The notes under the pieces were generated by a model, which had not been told where the DNA came from, did not search any database, and saw only the letters and a list, made by a program, of their open reading frames with translations. A DNA stretch of 64,000 nt from Erythrobacter ramosus (GTDB lineage Bacteria; Pseudomonadota; Alphaproteobacteria; Sphingomonadales; Sphingomonadaceae), in contig NZ_WTYB01000004.1 in assembly GCF_009828055.1 (NCBI RefSeq), forward strand, positions 62,001-126,000. The letters are read 5' to 3'. Of the stretch, positions 48,944 to 57,828 are shown in pieces. Numbering within the stretch: the stretch's first letter is position 1; every line of letters begins with the position of its first letter. The position numbers were made by a program, and so were the translations under genes.

Positions 48944-49257
48944 AGCGAGCGGTCCCCTCTTGAGCCGAGAATCGAGTTAGGCGCGAAGTTTGTTGCGCTG
49001 GGGGCTCGCTAGGGGGCGGGCATGACAGAATTCTTGCATCATGACAGACGTGTGTCAGTTGAGCGATTATGACCGAAGAAAGACAAAGATGACAAAGCCG
49101 CGCGAAGGGCGGCTGGATACGGCGCGCAAGATCGTAACATTAAAAACACGCAAAATCAGAGATATGGTGGCTTAAATTACAAATAAATTACAATGTTTCA
49201 GTTTTGTTGCATCGGCACTGCAAGTGAGTCATCTTCTGCGTCGTCCACACAGGAGCC
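48944..49257. promoter_or_regulatory. 314-base divergent region with Pho-like box and 11-base direct repeat
   Basis: No gene is supported. On the minus strand, facing the lipoprotein gene, CTGACAC-ACGT-CTGTCAT (49041-49058) matches a Pho box in spacing and sequence, and a third CTGTCAT lies at 49022-49028. Toward the TPR gene the DNA becomes AT-rich, with AAATTACAA repeated at 49174-49182 and 49185-49193, exactly 11 bases apart, a spacing typical of OmpR-family sites. TACAAT at 49189-49194 could be a -10 element. Confidence 0.6.
49041..49058 (-). promoter_or_regulatory. Pho-box-like element for the lipoprotein-receptor operon
   Basis: Read on the minus strand: CTGACAC, four bases, CTGTCAT. 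One mismatch in fourteen informative positions from the CTGTCAY pair of the PhoB consensus. It lies 98 bases before the lipoprotein ATG. Confidence 0.6.
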
Positions 49258-49662
49258 ATGCCGATGTCCTTTACCGCTTTCGCACTCGCGCTGTTTGCTG
49301 CGACCCCGCTGGCAGGGGCCCCTGCCGCTCATCTCAAGGATCCCGAACTGGCGGTGCAGCCGCTCGCCGCCGGCCGTGCGGAACACGCGCTGGCGACGCT
49401 CCAGAAAGCGAGCGCGGCCGATCCGCATGACGCCGCTGTGCTGATCAATCTTGGTATCGCCTATGCGCTGGCGGGGGACGATGTGAAGGCACGGGGCGCG
49501 TTTGAAGCGGCGCTGGCCTGTCACGAGGTGGTCGAACTCGACACCGCCGATGGCACCGCCACCGATTCGCGCCGCCTGGCCCGCAAGGCGATCAAGATGC
49601 TCGAGCGCGGCGAGTTCCGTGCGCCCGCGATGCGCGGCGAACAGTTGACCCTTCGCGACTGA
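49258..49662 (+). CDS. Small secreted TPR-repeat protein
   Basis: 134 residues. Signal-peptide-like N-terminus (FTAFALALFAATPLAGAPAA), then one to two tetratricopeptide motifs (LAAGRAEHALATLQKASAAD and AAVLINLGIAYALAGDDVKA RGAFEAAL across residues 37-85). Residues 86-120 contain a variable helix. Probably a periplasmic adaptor. A second ATG two codons later (MSFTAF) is a possible start. It lies between the lipoprotein operon and the secretion operon. Confidence 0.78.
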   Translation: MPMSFTAFALALFAATPLAGAPAAHLKDPELAVQPLAAGRAEHALATLQKASAADPHDAAVLINLGIAYALAGDDVKARGAFEAALACHEVVELDTADGTATDSRRLARKAIKMLERGEFRAPAMRGEQLTLRD

Positions 49663-49773
49663 TTGCGACGCGGCCCTCGGGTCGCACTGAGGCCGCAAAC
49701 GGGCGGGCTGCGGGGGAGCAGCTCGCCCGGTTTGCTGTCCGCACCGGAGGCTGGCAGCGGGGCTTTCGCAAGA

Positions 49774-49791
49774 CTGTCACCTGCGTGTCAT
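49774..49791 (+). promoter_or_regulatory. Pho box before the type IV secretion operon
   Basis: CTGTCACCTGCGTGTCAT: CTGTCAC, four bases, GTGTCAT. It matches the PhoB consensus at thirteen of fourteen repeat positions. TAGGAT at 49793-49798 follows directly, as the -10 does in PhoB-activated promoters, and the lytic transglycosylase ATG is 39 bases downstream of the box with GGAGGG before it. No TTGACA -35 is present, also as expected for an activator-dependent promoter. Confidence 0.68.
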
Positions 49792-49830
49792 TTAGGATAG
49801 ACAAAGGGAGACATTCTGGAGGGCCGAGAC

Positions 49831-50496
49831 ATGATTCTCGCCGCGGCTTGCCGCGTCATGATTGGTACTGCTGCACTCGGGCTTGCCACCCAGGCGCAGG
49901 CAGACGTGCTCGAACTGGGTGCTGACGGCGCGCGCTGGGTGGCAGGGCCGCTTGCGGGCCAATCTTTCGCCACGCCTGCTGCGGTCGATCCCGAGGCCGC
50001 GCCTTCCGTGCCGCTCAGCGCAGCAGACGTCGACTTTGCCGAGGCTCCGTCGATCCCCGAACACGCCATCGCCGATCCTATGCGCCATGCCGCCGGGATT
50101 CCGCTCCGCTATCACGCCAAGATCCTCGAACTCGCCGCCCGGTTCGACCTGTCGCCGAGCCTGCTTGAAGCGCTGGTTTGGCAGGAGAGCCGCTGGAACG
50201 AGAACGCGGTCTCGCCCGTCGGCGCACAGGGGCTCGCCCAGCTGATGCCGGGCACCGCGCGCTATCTCGGAGTGAACCCGCGCGATCCCTTCGCCAATCT
50301 TGAAGGCGGGGCACGGTATCTGCGCGAACAGCTCGACCGGTTTGACGGCGATCTGGAAAAGGCGCTCGCGGCCTATAACGCCGGGCCGGGCCGGGTCGAA
50401 CGCGCCGGGGGTATCCCCAATATCCGTGAGACAAAGCAATATGTTGCCGCCATCATGGGGCGGCTCGCCAACCATTCGCGCATCGCCGGCCAGTGA
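49831..50496 (+). CDS. Lytic transglycosylase (VirB1-like)
   Basis: 221 residues with an N-terminal signal sequence and a C-terminal SLT domain (about 95-200). Catalytic Glu in ALVWQESRWNENAVS, then PVGAQGLAQLMPGTARYLGV and KALAAYNAGPGRVE. It opens peptidoglycan locally. As first gene of the secretion operon it most likely makes room for the VirB channel. It starts 39 bases after a Pho-box-like element and is followed 38 bases later by virB2. Confidence 0.9.
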   Translation: MILAAACRVMIGTAALGLATQAQADVLELGADGARWVAGPLAGQSFATPAAVDPEAAPSVPLSAADVDFAEAPSIPEHAIADPMRHAAGIPLRYHAKILELAARFDLSPSLLEALVWQESRWNENAVSPVGAQGLAQLMPGTARYLGVNPRDPFANLEGGARYLREQLDRFDGDLEKALAAYNAGPGRVERAGGIPNIRETKQYVAAIMGRLANHSRIAGQ

Positions 50497-50534
50497 CCGG
50501 CGGCGTTCAAACCATATGAAAGAATGACCGAGAA

Positions 50535-50846
50535 ATGATGTCGCTGTTCCGCCTTCCTGCCCGTTTTGCTGCTGCCCTCGCACTGGTGCTCACGCCGAGC
50601 GTCGCCTTTGCGCAAACTGCCGATCCGGCCGGCTCCGGCCCGATCAACAATGCGCTGCTGTGGTTGCAAGGCACGTTGCTCGGCACTGTGGCGACCACAA
50701 TTGCGGTGATGGCGGTGGCCGCAATCGGCTTCATGATGCTAACCGGCCGGATGAACTGGCGCTTCGGCGCGACGGTGATCATCGGCGTGTTCATCTTGTT
50801 CGGCGCGACCACCATCGTCGCCGGCATCCAGTCGGCCGCGGGGTAA
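50535..50846 (+). CDS. virB2: VirB2-type pilin
   Basis: 103 residues: signal peptide ending near VAFAQTADP, then two long hydrophobic segments (LGTVATTIAVMAVAAIGFMM and GATVIIGVFILFGATTIVAG) joined by LTGRMNWRFG, the usual layout of TrbC/VirB2 pilins. A second ATG directly follows the first. It forms the pilus or channel lining. Confidence 0.9.
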   Translation: MMSLFRLPARFAAALALVLTPSVAFAQTADPAGSGPINNALLWLQGTLLGTVATTIAVMAVAAIGFMMLTGRMNWRFGATVIIGVFILFGATTIVAGIQSAAG

Positions 50847-50852
50847 GCGTCC

Positions 50853-51137
50853 GTGAGCGAGCTCATCCGCAACCCGGTGCACCGCGCGCTCACCCGGCCG
50901 CAGATGTTTGCGGGTGTGACGATGAACTTTTTCATCATCAACCTGATGGTGACGACGATCGCCTTCCTGATCCTTAAAAGCTGGTGGATTCTGCCGGTGC
51001 CGATGGTGATGCACGTCATCGGCTATTTCGCTTCGCTGCGCGAACCGCGCGTTTTCGACCTGTGGATCACCAAGGTTTCGAAGTGCCCGCGCGTGCCCAA
51101 TTTCAAGCGCTGGGGATGCAATTCCTATGCGCCTTAA
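50853..51137 (+). CDS. virB3: VirB3 inner-membrane protein
   Basis: 94 residues, GTG start 6 bases after virB2. IRNPVHRALTRPQMFAGVTM at the N-terminus and one to two membrane helices match VirB3. The C-terminus (REPRVFDLWITKVSKCPRVP) is typical. VirB3 works next to VirB4. Confidence 0.9.
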   Translation: MSELIRNPVHRALTRPQMFAGVTMNFFIINLMVTTIAFLILKSWWILPVPMVMHVIGYFASLREPRVFDLWITKVSKCPRVPNFKRWGCNSYAP

Positions 51138-51149
51138 GGACGCCATCTC

Positions 51150-53591
51150 ATGGTGAAATGGATCGGAGCCGCCGCGTGGAGCGCGAAGGAAGCCCGCGTC
51201 GGCGACCGCCTGCCCTATGCGCGCCTCGTCGACGAGAACACCGTGCTGCTGCGCGATGGCGCGGTGATGAGCGCGATTCAGGTGCCCGGCCTGCTATTCG
51301 AAACCGAGGATTCTGACGCCCTGAACGCTCACGCCGCCACGCGTGAGGTGATGCTGCGGAGCACGCTCGATGCGCGGTTCGTAATGTATCACCATGTCAT
51401 TCGCCGCCGGGTGGAAGTGGAGCTGGAGGCTGAATTTCCCGACGCCCTGTCGCGCCATATCGATGCGCGCTGGAAGCAGCGGCTGGCGGGCGGATCGCTG
51501 TTCATCAATGACCAGTTCGTCACCCTGATCCGCCGCCCCGCGCGCGGCAAGACCGGTCTCCCGGAGCGCGTCTCCAAGTTCTTCTCCCGGCAGGGCCAGG
51601 ACGAGCCTGAGGCCGATCCCAAGGACGTCCGCAGCCTCAAGGCCGCGATCACCGGCCTCGTCGCCTCGCTCCAGAATTACGGCGCGGCGGTGCTGGGCGA
51701 TTACCAGTCGCCGAGCAGCAGCGATGGCACCAACTCCGAAATGCTGGAGCTGCTCTCGGCGCTCTACAATGGCGAGATGCGCCCGGTGCGCCGGCCTTCG
51801 CCGGAAACCGACATCGGCCACATGCTCCCCTATCGCCGCGCCAGCTTCGGGCTTGATGCGATGGAGTTGCGCGGGAGCGCCGCCCCCGATTTCGCCGCGA
51901 TCCTCGGGCTGAAGGACTACCCCGAGGCGACCTCGCCCGGCCTGCTCGACAACCTCCTGCGCCTGCCGTTCGAGATGGTGGTGACCGAAAGCTACGCCCC
52001 CAACGAGCGCACCACTGCCAAGGAACGCATCGACCTTGCCTTGCGCCGCTCGCGCTCTGTGGACGAAGAGGCCGCTGCCGAACGGGCCGACATGCTGGCC
52101 GCGCGTGACGCGCTGGGCAATGGGGCGGTGGGCTTTGGCGATCATCACTTGACTGTGCTGGTGCGCGAGACGACGCTCCCCCGCCTCGATGACGCCATGG
52201 CGTCCTGCGCCGCTGCGCTGGCCGACACCGGCGCGATCGCAGTACGCGAGGACACCAATCTCGAGCCCGCCTTCTGGGCGCAGTTCCCCGGCAACGAGGA
52301 ATACATCGTCCGCCGCGCGTTGATCTCCTCAGCCAATATGGCGGGCTTCGGCAGCTTCCACGGTTTTGCGCTGGGGCAGGCGAGCGGCAACCACTGGGGC
52401 GATGCGGTGACGCTGCTGGAAACCACCAGCGCCACGCCGTTCTTCTTCAACTTCCACCACGGCGATCTGGGAAATTTCAGCGTCATCGGCCCGTCGGGTT
52501 CGGGGAAGACCGTGGTGATGAATTTCCTCGCCGCGCAGGCGCAGAAGTTCCGCCCCCGCACCATCCTGTTCGACAAGGATCGCGGGGCGGAGCTGTTCAT
52601 TCGCGGGATCGGCGGGCGGTACAGCCGCATTGCGCCGGGCGATCCCACCGGGTTCAACCCGCTGTCGCTCCCTGATAGCCCCGCCAACCGCGCCTTCCTG
52701 CGGGATTGGCTCGCCGTGCTGCTCAATGCCGAGGGGCCGGAGGAAGACTCCACCATCAGCGCCGCAGTCGATGCGACCTATGGCAATGACCCGAGCCTGC
52801 GCCGACTGCGCCACTTCAAGGAATTGCTGGCTGGCGCCCGCCGCCCGACGCCGGGCGATCTGGCCGACCGGCTGGCGGCCTGGATCGGCTCGCCGAGCGG
52901 GGATGGCGGCGAGCACGCTTGGCTGTTCGATAATGAACGGGACCGGCTCGACCTGAGCGAGCGTGTGCTCGGCTTCGACATGACCGCGCTGCTCGAAAAC
53001 CCGCGCCTGCGCACGCCGACGATGATGTATCTGTTCCACCGCATCGATGAGCGGCTGGACGGGCAGCCGACCATGATCCTGATCGATGAAGGCTGGAAGG
53101 CGCTGGACGACGAGGTCTTCGCCGCGCGCATCCGTGATTGGCTCAAGACCTTGCGCAAACGCAACGCGCTGGTCGGGTTTGCGACGCAGTCGGCGCGCGA
53201 TGCGCTCGACAGCCGGATTTCCACCGCGCTGGTCGAGCAGACTGCGACGATGGTGTTCATGCCGAACTCGCGCGCTCGCCCTGAGGATTACTGTGACGGC
53301 TTCGGCCTGACCGATCACGAATTCGCCCTGATCCGCTCGCTGCCCGCGCACAGCCGGTGCTTCCTTGTGCGCCAGCCCGATGCGAGCGTGGTGGTGCGGC
53401 TCGACCTCTCCGGCTCGCCGGAAGTGCTGACGATCCTTTCGGGCCGCGAAAGCGCAGTGCGGCGGCTCGATCTGCTGCGCGAAGCTGTGGGCGATGCGCC
53501 GTCGGCGTGGTTCCCGGCGCTCACCGGACGGGCGTGGCCTGATGGTGAAGTCGATCAGGACGGCCAGCCCATGTGGCAGGCAGCCGAATGA
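51150..53591 (+). CDS. virB4: VirB4 ATPase of type IV secretion
   Basis: 813 residues. N-terminal CagE/TrbE-like part, then Walker A GPSGSGKT at 447-454, Walker B TMILIDEGWKAL near 640-651, and a motif QSARDALDSRISTALVEQT. It is the largest energiser of the channel, full length and intact, including all ATPase motifs. Its stop overlaps the virB6 start (ATGA). Confidence 0.95.
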   Translation: MVKWIGAAAWSAKEARVGDRLPYARLVDENTVLLRDGAVMSAIQVPGLLFETEDSDALNAHAATREVMLRSTLDARFVMYHHVIRRRVEVELEAEFPDALSRHIDARWKQRLAGGSLFINDQFVTLIRRPARGKTGLPERVSKFFSRQGQDEPEADPKDVRSLKAAITGLVASLQNYGAAVLGDYQSPSSSDGTNSEMLELLSALYNGEMRPVRRPSPETDIGHMLPYRRASFGLDAMELRGSAAPDFAAILGLKDYPEATSPGLLDNLLRLPFEMVVTESYAPNERTTAKERIDLALRRSRSVDEEAAAERADMLAARDALGNGAVGFGDHHLTVLVRETTLPRLDDAMASCAAALADTGAIAVREDTNLEPAFWAQFPGNEEYIVRRALISSANMAGFGSFHGFALGQASGNHWGDAVTLLETTSATPFFFNFHHGDLGNFSVIGPSGSGKTVVMNFLAAQAQKFRPRTILFDKDRGAELFIRGIGGRYSRIAPGDPTGFNPLSLPDSPANRAFLRDWLAVLLNAEGPEEDSTISAAVDATYGNDPSLRRLRHFKELLAGARRPTPGDLADRLAAWIGSPSGDGGEHAWLFDNERDRLDLSERVLGFDMTALLENPRLRTPTMMYLFHRIDERLDGQPTMILIDEGWKALDDEVFAARIRDWLKTLRKRNALVGFATQSARDALDSRISTALVEQTATMVFMPNSRARPEDYCDGFGLTDHEFALIRSLPAHSRCFLVRQPDASVVVRLDLSGSPEVLTILSGRESAVRRLDLLREAVGDAPSAWFPALTGRAWPDGEVDQDGQPMWQAAE

Positions 53592-54787
53592 CAACCACCT
53601 GCGATCTTGCCGCCCAGTCGATGGGCACCGGCGTCTCCGCCGCGCTCAGCGCGGTCGATTGCATTGCTGCCACAGTCTCGGAACAGGCCTTCAACCGCCT
53701 ATTCGGGACCGAGGGGCAATTGGCCTTCGCCTTGACGCTGTTGCTGGGGCTGTATGTTGCCTTCTTCGGCATCTCGTTGATGCTTGGTCGGTCGAACCTG
53801 TCGGTGCGTGCGCTGCTGCCACGGATGATGACGTTGGGGCTGGTGCTGACATTCGCGACCAGTTTCGTTGCCTTCTCGACGATCTTCTACAACATCTTCA
53901 TCGGCGGGCCGGACCAGATCGCGGGCATCCTCACCGGCACGCAGGGCGAAAGCGCGACCGCCGTGTTCGCGCAGAAGCTCGACGTGGTGTTCATGGCGAT
54001 CCAGCAGGCGAGCGGGGATACCAAGGATATTGCCGCTTTTTCGCCGCCGGGCATGATGTGGATGGGCGCGATGCTGCTGCTGCTCGGGACGGTGGGCTTG
54101 CTGGTGACGGCGCGGATCGCGCTGGCGCTGTTGCTCGCGGTGGGGCCGATCTTCGTGGTGCTGGCCCTGTTCGAAGGCACGCGCGAATTGTTCACCGGCT
54201 GGCTCAAGGGGCTGACGATGATGGCGCTCGCCCCGCTGTTTGCGGTGCTGGGCGGGTCGATCATGTTAGAGCTGGCCGTGCCGGTGCTCGCTGCATTGGT
54301 GGCGGTGCCGGGGCAGATCGACCAGCAGGCGGCGATGGCGTTCTTCGTGGTCGGCGCGGTGCACATGGCGCTGATGCTGCTATCGCTCAAGGTCGCCTCG
54401 AGCATGGTGGCAGGCTGGCAGGTGTTTGGCCTGGTGCCGGATAAAGAGCACAGCCGCAGCAATGACGGCCCGCGCTCCGTGCCGGTACCGCAGCCGGTCG
54501 GCTCGGTGCCGCGCAACACCAACGTCGCTCCGCCTAGCCCCGGTTTAGCCCAGCGCAGAGTAGACCTTGGCCCTCTCCAGACAGTGGCAGCTGCCAACGA
54601 TTCCGGGCCTGCGGGCACTGTGGCCCGCGAGACCCGTGTCTATGCGACGGGCGGCGGAGGCGGGCAGGTGGTGCCCTTGAACCCCGCCACCTCGCGCACC
54701 CGCGGCATCGGCAACCGTTTCCGTTCGGCCTCGTCCGCCAAGCCTGTGCCCGCGCCGAAAGCCCCCCCTCCGGAGACCTATCAATGA
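53588..54787 (+). CDS. virB6: VirB6 polytopic membrane protein
   Basis: 399 residues from the ATG at 53588 overlapping the virB4 stop. Five to seven hydrophobic segments between residues 35 and 285 (for example LAFALTLLLGLYVAFFGISL and IALALLLAVGPIFVVLALFE), the TrbL/VirB6 pattern. The last 110 residues are a Pro/Ser/Arg-rich cytoplasmic or periplasmic tail with no known fold. It overlaps virB9 by 4 bases. Confidence 0.9.
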   Translation: MTTTCDLAAQSMGTGVSAALSAVDCIAATVSEQAFNRLFGTEGQLAFALTLLLGLYVAFFGISLMLGRSNLSVRALLPRMMTLGLVLTFATSFVAFSTIFYNIFIGGPDQIAGILTGTQGESATAVFAQKLDVVFMAIQQASGDTKDIAAFSPPGMMWMGAMLLLLGTVGLLVTARIALALLLAVGPIFVVLALFEGTRELFTGWLKGLTMMALAPLFAVLGGSIMLELAVPVLAALVAVPGQIDQQAAMAFFVVGAVHMALMLLSLKVASSMVAGWQVFGLVPDKEHSRSNDGPRSVPVPQPVGSVPRNTNVAPPSPGLAQRRVDLGPLQTVAAANDSGPAGTVARETRVYATGGGGGQVVPLNPATSRTRGIGNRFRSASSAKPVPAPKAPPPETYQ

Positions 54788-55602
54788 CCCGCGCCGTGCT
54801 CCTCGCGAGCCTCGCTCTCTGCCTTGCCCTGAGCCCTTCTGAGCCTGTTGCAGCGCAGGACAACCGTTTGCAAACACGCGTCTATGACGAGAATGTCGTG
54901 GTGCGGATCGATGGCAAGGTGAAGGTCCAGACCACCATCAAGTTCGCGCCCGACGAGGTGATCGAGAATGTCGCGATCGGCGATTCCGCCGCGTGGCAGG
55001 TGCAGCCGAACAAGGCGCAGTCGATCCTGTTCGTCAAGCCGCTCGAAACCGACGCGCGCACCAATATGACGGTGGTGACGGACAAGCGCACCTACCTGTT
55101 CGATCTGATTGCGTCCCCACGAAATTCAGCGCTTTACGTGCTGCAATTCCGCTATCCTGAACTGGAAAAGGCGGCCGAGGAAGCACGTCTTGCCGCCATC
55201 GCCGAAGCCGAGGCGCAGGCCATGCGTGCGCTTGAGGCTCCGGCGGAGGTGGCGGCTGCGGCAGACCCCTATTCGGTGAGCGATCCGGCCAATCTCAACT
55301 TCGCCTGGGCCAGTGCCGGTGCGCGCGAACTGTTGCCGTCACGCGCCTATGACAATGGCAATGCGGTGTTTCTGACCTGGCCGCAGGGCGTTGCGATTCC
55401 GGCGATCCTCGTGACCAATGCGGCGGGTGACGAAGGGCCGGTCAATTACACCGTGCGCGGCGATACGCTGGTAGTGGATGGGGTACCGCCGCAGATCACC
55501 TTGCGCTCCGGCCGCGACACCGCGACGCTCACCAATACCGACCCCACGTCGCTCTCGGCCCGCCAAGCGGGGCTGACTGCGCCGCGCAACAAGGGGTCGT
55601 GA
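54784..55602 (+). CDS. virB9: VirB9 outer-membrane complex protein
   Basis: 272 residues with a signal peptide ending near VAAQD. Motifs FAPDEVIENVAIGDSAAWQV and LFVKPLETDARTNMTVVTDK mark the VirB9/CagX N-terminal domain. A helical linker rich in Ala/Glu (130-165) leads to the C-terminal domain NFAWASAGARELLPSRAYDN ... TYPical beta-barrel-contacting region. It forms the outer-membrane core with VirB10. No VirB7 lipoprotein is visible nearby, and VirB8, which normally precedes it, is missing. Confidence 0.92.
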   Translation: MTRAVLLASLALCLALSPSEPVAAQDNRLQTRVYDENVVVRIDGKVKVQTTIKFAPDEVIENVAIGDSAAWQVQPNKAQSILFVKPLETDARTNMTVVTDKRTYLFDLIASPRNSALYVLQFRYPELEKAAEEARLAAIAEAEAQAMRALEAPAEVAAAADPYSVSDPANLNFAWASAGARELLPSRAYDNGNAVFLTWPQGVAIPAILVTNAAGDEGPVNYTVRGDTLVVDGVPPQITLRSGRDTATLTNTDPTSLSARQAGLTAPRNKGS

Positions 55603-55642
55603 TCATGTTCATTGCCATTGAATTCGCCAAGGAGAGCATCTG

Positions 55643-56788
55643 ATGCGTCTGGCCATGCGTTTGCCGCCCAAGAAGGGCGATGGCTCAACCGGCGAGAGCG
55701 GTGATCCGCGCGAGCGGGAATCGGCGGAGATCATCGATCTCGCCAGCCGCGCCGCCTTTCCTGCTGTCACCGACCGCAAGGCCAAGGGCGACGGCTTCCA
55801 GATGGCTGCCGGAGTCGCGGTCGTCGGCCTGCTGGGCGCTGTCACCTTCTGGGCAATGAATTCGGCGCGCACGCCTGACCCGCAGGGGATCGGCAACCCC
55901 GCCGTTGCTCCGCCGCAGGCTCCCGCGCCTGCCGCAGTGCCGCCGATGGGTAATCCCGCGCAGCAGCCCGGTGCCGTGCCAGTGGCACCGCAAGGCGATC
56001 CTGCGCCGATGCCGGTGCTCGCCAATAATCCCTCGATCATGCCCGGCATGGCGGTCAATCCCTATGCCACCCCGCAGCTGGTGTTCGATGCGAGCCGTGC
56101 CGCAGGAAGCGGGCGCCTTGCCGAAGCGCCGCTGGGCGTTCCGGCAGCCGGTACGGCAGGCAACGTGGCCGGAACCGGCGGTGCCGCAGCTTTCGCAGGC
56201 CAGATCGGCGGCGTTGGCGGCGGGCCCGCACAGGCGCGGGCGATGACCAATCCATCGACAACCGTGACCGAGGGCACGCTGATCCCAGCCGTGCTCGAAA
56301 CTGCGATCAACACCGACGTGCCGGGCTATGTTCGTGCGGTGGTGAGTCAGGATATCCGCAGCTTCGATGGCAAGCGCGTGCTTGTCCCGCGTTCGTCGCG
56401 CCTGATCGGGCAGTATCAGGCGGGCGTCGAACAGGGCCAGCGGCGCGCCTATGTGATCTGGACACGGCTGATCCGGCCTGACGGCGTCTCGGTCAATATC
56501 GCATCCCCCGCGATCGGGTTTGACGGGACGACCGGGCTTGAGGGTGACGTCAACAGCCACTTCCTCAAGCGCTTCGGCTCGGGTCTGCTCCTGTCGGTGG
56601 TCGGCGGTTTGGGCGCGCTGGCAACTGGCGGCGTGGGCGGCGTGATCGTCGCGGGCGGCGCGCAAAGTGCGGCCAATTCGGCCGTACAGTCGCAGGGGCA
56701 GATCAGCCCGACGATCAGGGTGCGCGCCGGGGAGCCGATCAAGGTCTACACCGCGCGCGATCTTGATTTCAGCATGGTCGGTAACTGA
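55643..56788 (+). CDS. virB10: VirB10 envelope-spanning protein
   Basis: 381 residues. A short cytoplasmic N-terminus, one membrane helix (about 52-70), a Pro/Ala-rich periplasmic linker (75-135) and the conserved TrbI/VirB10 domain (LIPAVLETAINTDVPGYVRA, VLVPRSSRLIGQYQAGVEQG, GFDGTTGLEGDVNSHFLKRF). The antenna region near SGLLLSVVGGLGALATGGVG crosses the outer membrane. It starts 40 bases after virB9. Confidence 0.94.
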   Translation: MRLAMRLPPKKGDGSTGESGDPRERESAEIIDLASRAAFPAVTDRKAKGDGFQMAAGVAVVGLLGAVTFWAMNSARTPDPQGIGNPAVAPPQAPAPAAVPPMGNPAQQPGAVPVAPQGDPAPMPVLANNPSIMPGMAVNPYATPQLVFDASRAAGSGRLAEAPLGVPAAGTAGNVAGTGGAAAFAGQIGGVGGGPAQARAMTNPSTTVTEGTLIPAVLETAINTDVPGYVRAVVSQDIRSFDGKRVLVPRSSRLIGQYQAGVEQGQRRAYVIWTRLIRPDGVSVNIASPAIGFDGTTGLEGDVNSHFLKRFGSGLLLSVVGGLGALATGGVGGVIVAGGAQSAANSAVQSQGQISPTIRVRAGEPIKVYTARDLDFSMVGN

Positions 56789-56792
56789 CAGC

Positions 56793-57818
56793 ATGAGCGC
56801 GGATATCCACCGGCTCGGCATGGGGGAGGGCGATGCCCAAGCCGAGGGGGCGGTGCCGCTATCGGCCGAACGCAGCGTCTATCTTGACGCCTATCTCGCG
56901 CCGTTCCGCCGCTGGCTTGACCGTGACACCGTGACCGAAATCATGGTCAACCGCCCGGGCGAGGTGTGGATCGAGGATGCCGCCAGCCCGGGAATGCAGC
57001 GGATCGACACCCCGGAGATTGACGACCGGCTGGTCCAGCGCCTCGCTGAACAGGTCGCGCGGGTTTCGCACCAAGGGATCAACCGCGAACATCCCTTGCT
57101 GGGCGCGACCCTGCCTGATGGTGCACGTGTGCAGTTCTGCGGGCCACCCGCCAGTCGCAAGCATTGGGTCATGGCGATCCGCCGCCACCGCCGACTCGAT
57201 CTGCCGCTCGACGCCTATGACACCGGGCCGCTCGCAGGCGAAATGCAGTTCGATCTGCCCGATCCGCAAAGCCAGCCTATCGCCTTCCTGCGCGCTGCCA
57301 TCCGTGCGCGGCGCACGATCCTGATTTCAGGCGGCACCAGCACCGGCAAGACCACCTTCCTCAACGCCATGCTCGGCGAAATCCCGGCGCAAGAGCGTGT
57401 GGTGCTGGTCGAGGATACGCCCGAATTGAAGTTCCCCGGCGACAACGCGGTCGGCCTCGTCGCAGTCAAGGGCGAGCTGGGGGAGGCCAAGGTTACCGCC
57501 AACGAGTTGCTGCAAGCCGCCCTGCGCCTAAGGCCCGACCGTATCGTGCTGGGCGAATTGCGCGGCGCGGAGAGCGTCAGCTTCCTGCGCGCAATCAACA
57601 CCGGCCATCCGGGCAGCTTCTCGACCATCCACGCCAACTCCCTGCGCGGCGCGCTCGAACAGCTTTCGTTGATGGTGATGCAGACCGGTATCGGCCTTAC
57701 CCGCAGCGACACCATTGCCTATGCCGCCAGCGTGATCGACGTGATCGTCCAGCTGGGCCGCGACGCGAATGGTAAGCGCGGCATCACCCAAATCGCCGAG
57801 AGCCGCGAACTGGTGTGA
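56793..57818 (+). CDS. virB11: VirB11 hexameric secretion ATPase
   Basis: 341 residues from the ATG at 56793, five bases after virB10; the open frame upstream is virB10 sequence in another register. Walker A GGTSTGKT at 180-187, Asp box LVEDTPELKF, Walker B RPDRIVLGELRGAES, His box NTGHPGSFSTIHANS. It completes the operon. The next gene is ppk, after a 127-base gap. Confidence 0.95.
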   Translation: MSADIHRLGMGEGDAQAEGAVPLSAERSVYLDAYLAPFRRWLDRDTVTEIMVNRPGEVWIEDAASPGMQRIDTPEIDDRLVQRLAEQVARVSHQGINREHPLLGATLPDGARVQFCGPPASRKHWVMAIRRHRRLDLPLDAYDTGPLAGEMQFDLPDPQSQPIAFLRAAIRARRTILISGGTSTGKTTFLNAMLGEIPAQERVVLVEDTPELKFPGDNAVGLVAVKGELGEAKVTANELLQAALRLRPDRIVLGELRGAESVSFLRAINTGHPGSFSTIHANSLRGALEQLSLMVMQTGIGLTRSDTIAYAASVIDVIVQLGRDANGKRGITQIAESRELV

Positions 57819-57828
57819 AGCGCCAATG

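Noticed and set aside
56667..56792. 42-codon N-terminal extension of virB11
   Set aside because: It is virB10 coding sequence in another frame, and the ATG at 56793 gives the normal VirB11 start.
49831..57818. Type IV secretion operon as part of an integrative conjugative element
   Set aside because: No integrase, relaxase, coupling protein, att repeats or tRNA boundary next to it; the only tRNA is 5 kb away beyond housekeeping genes.
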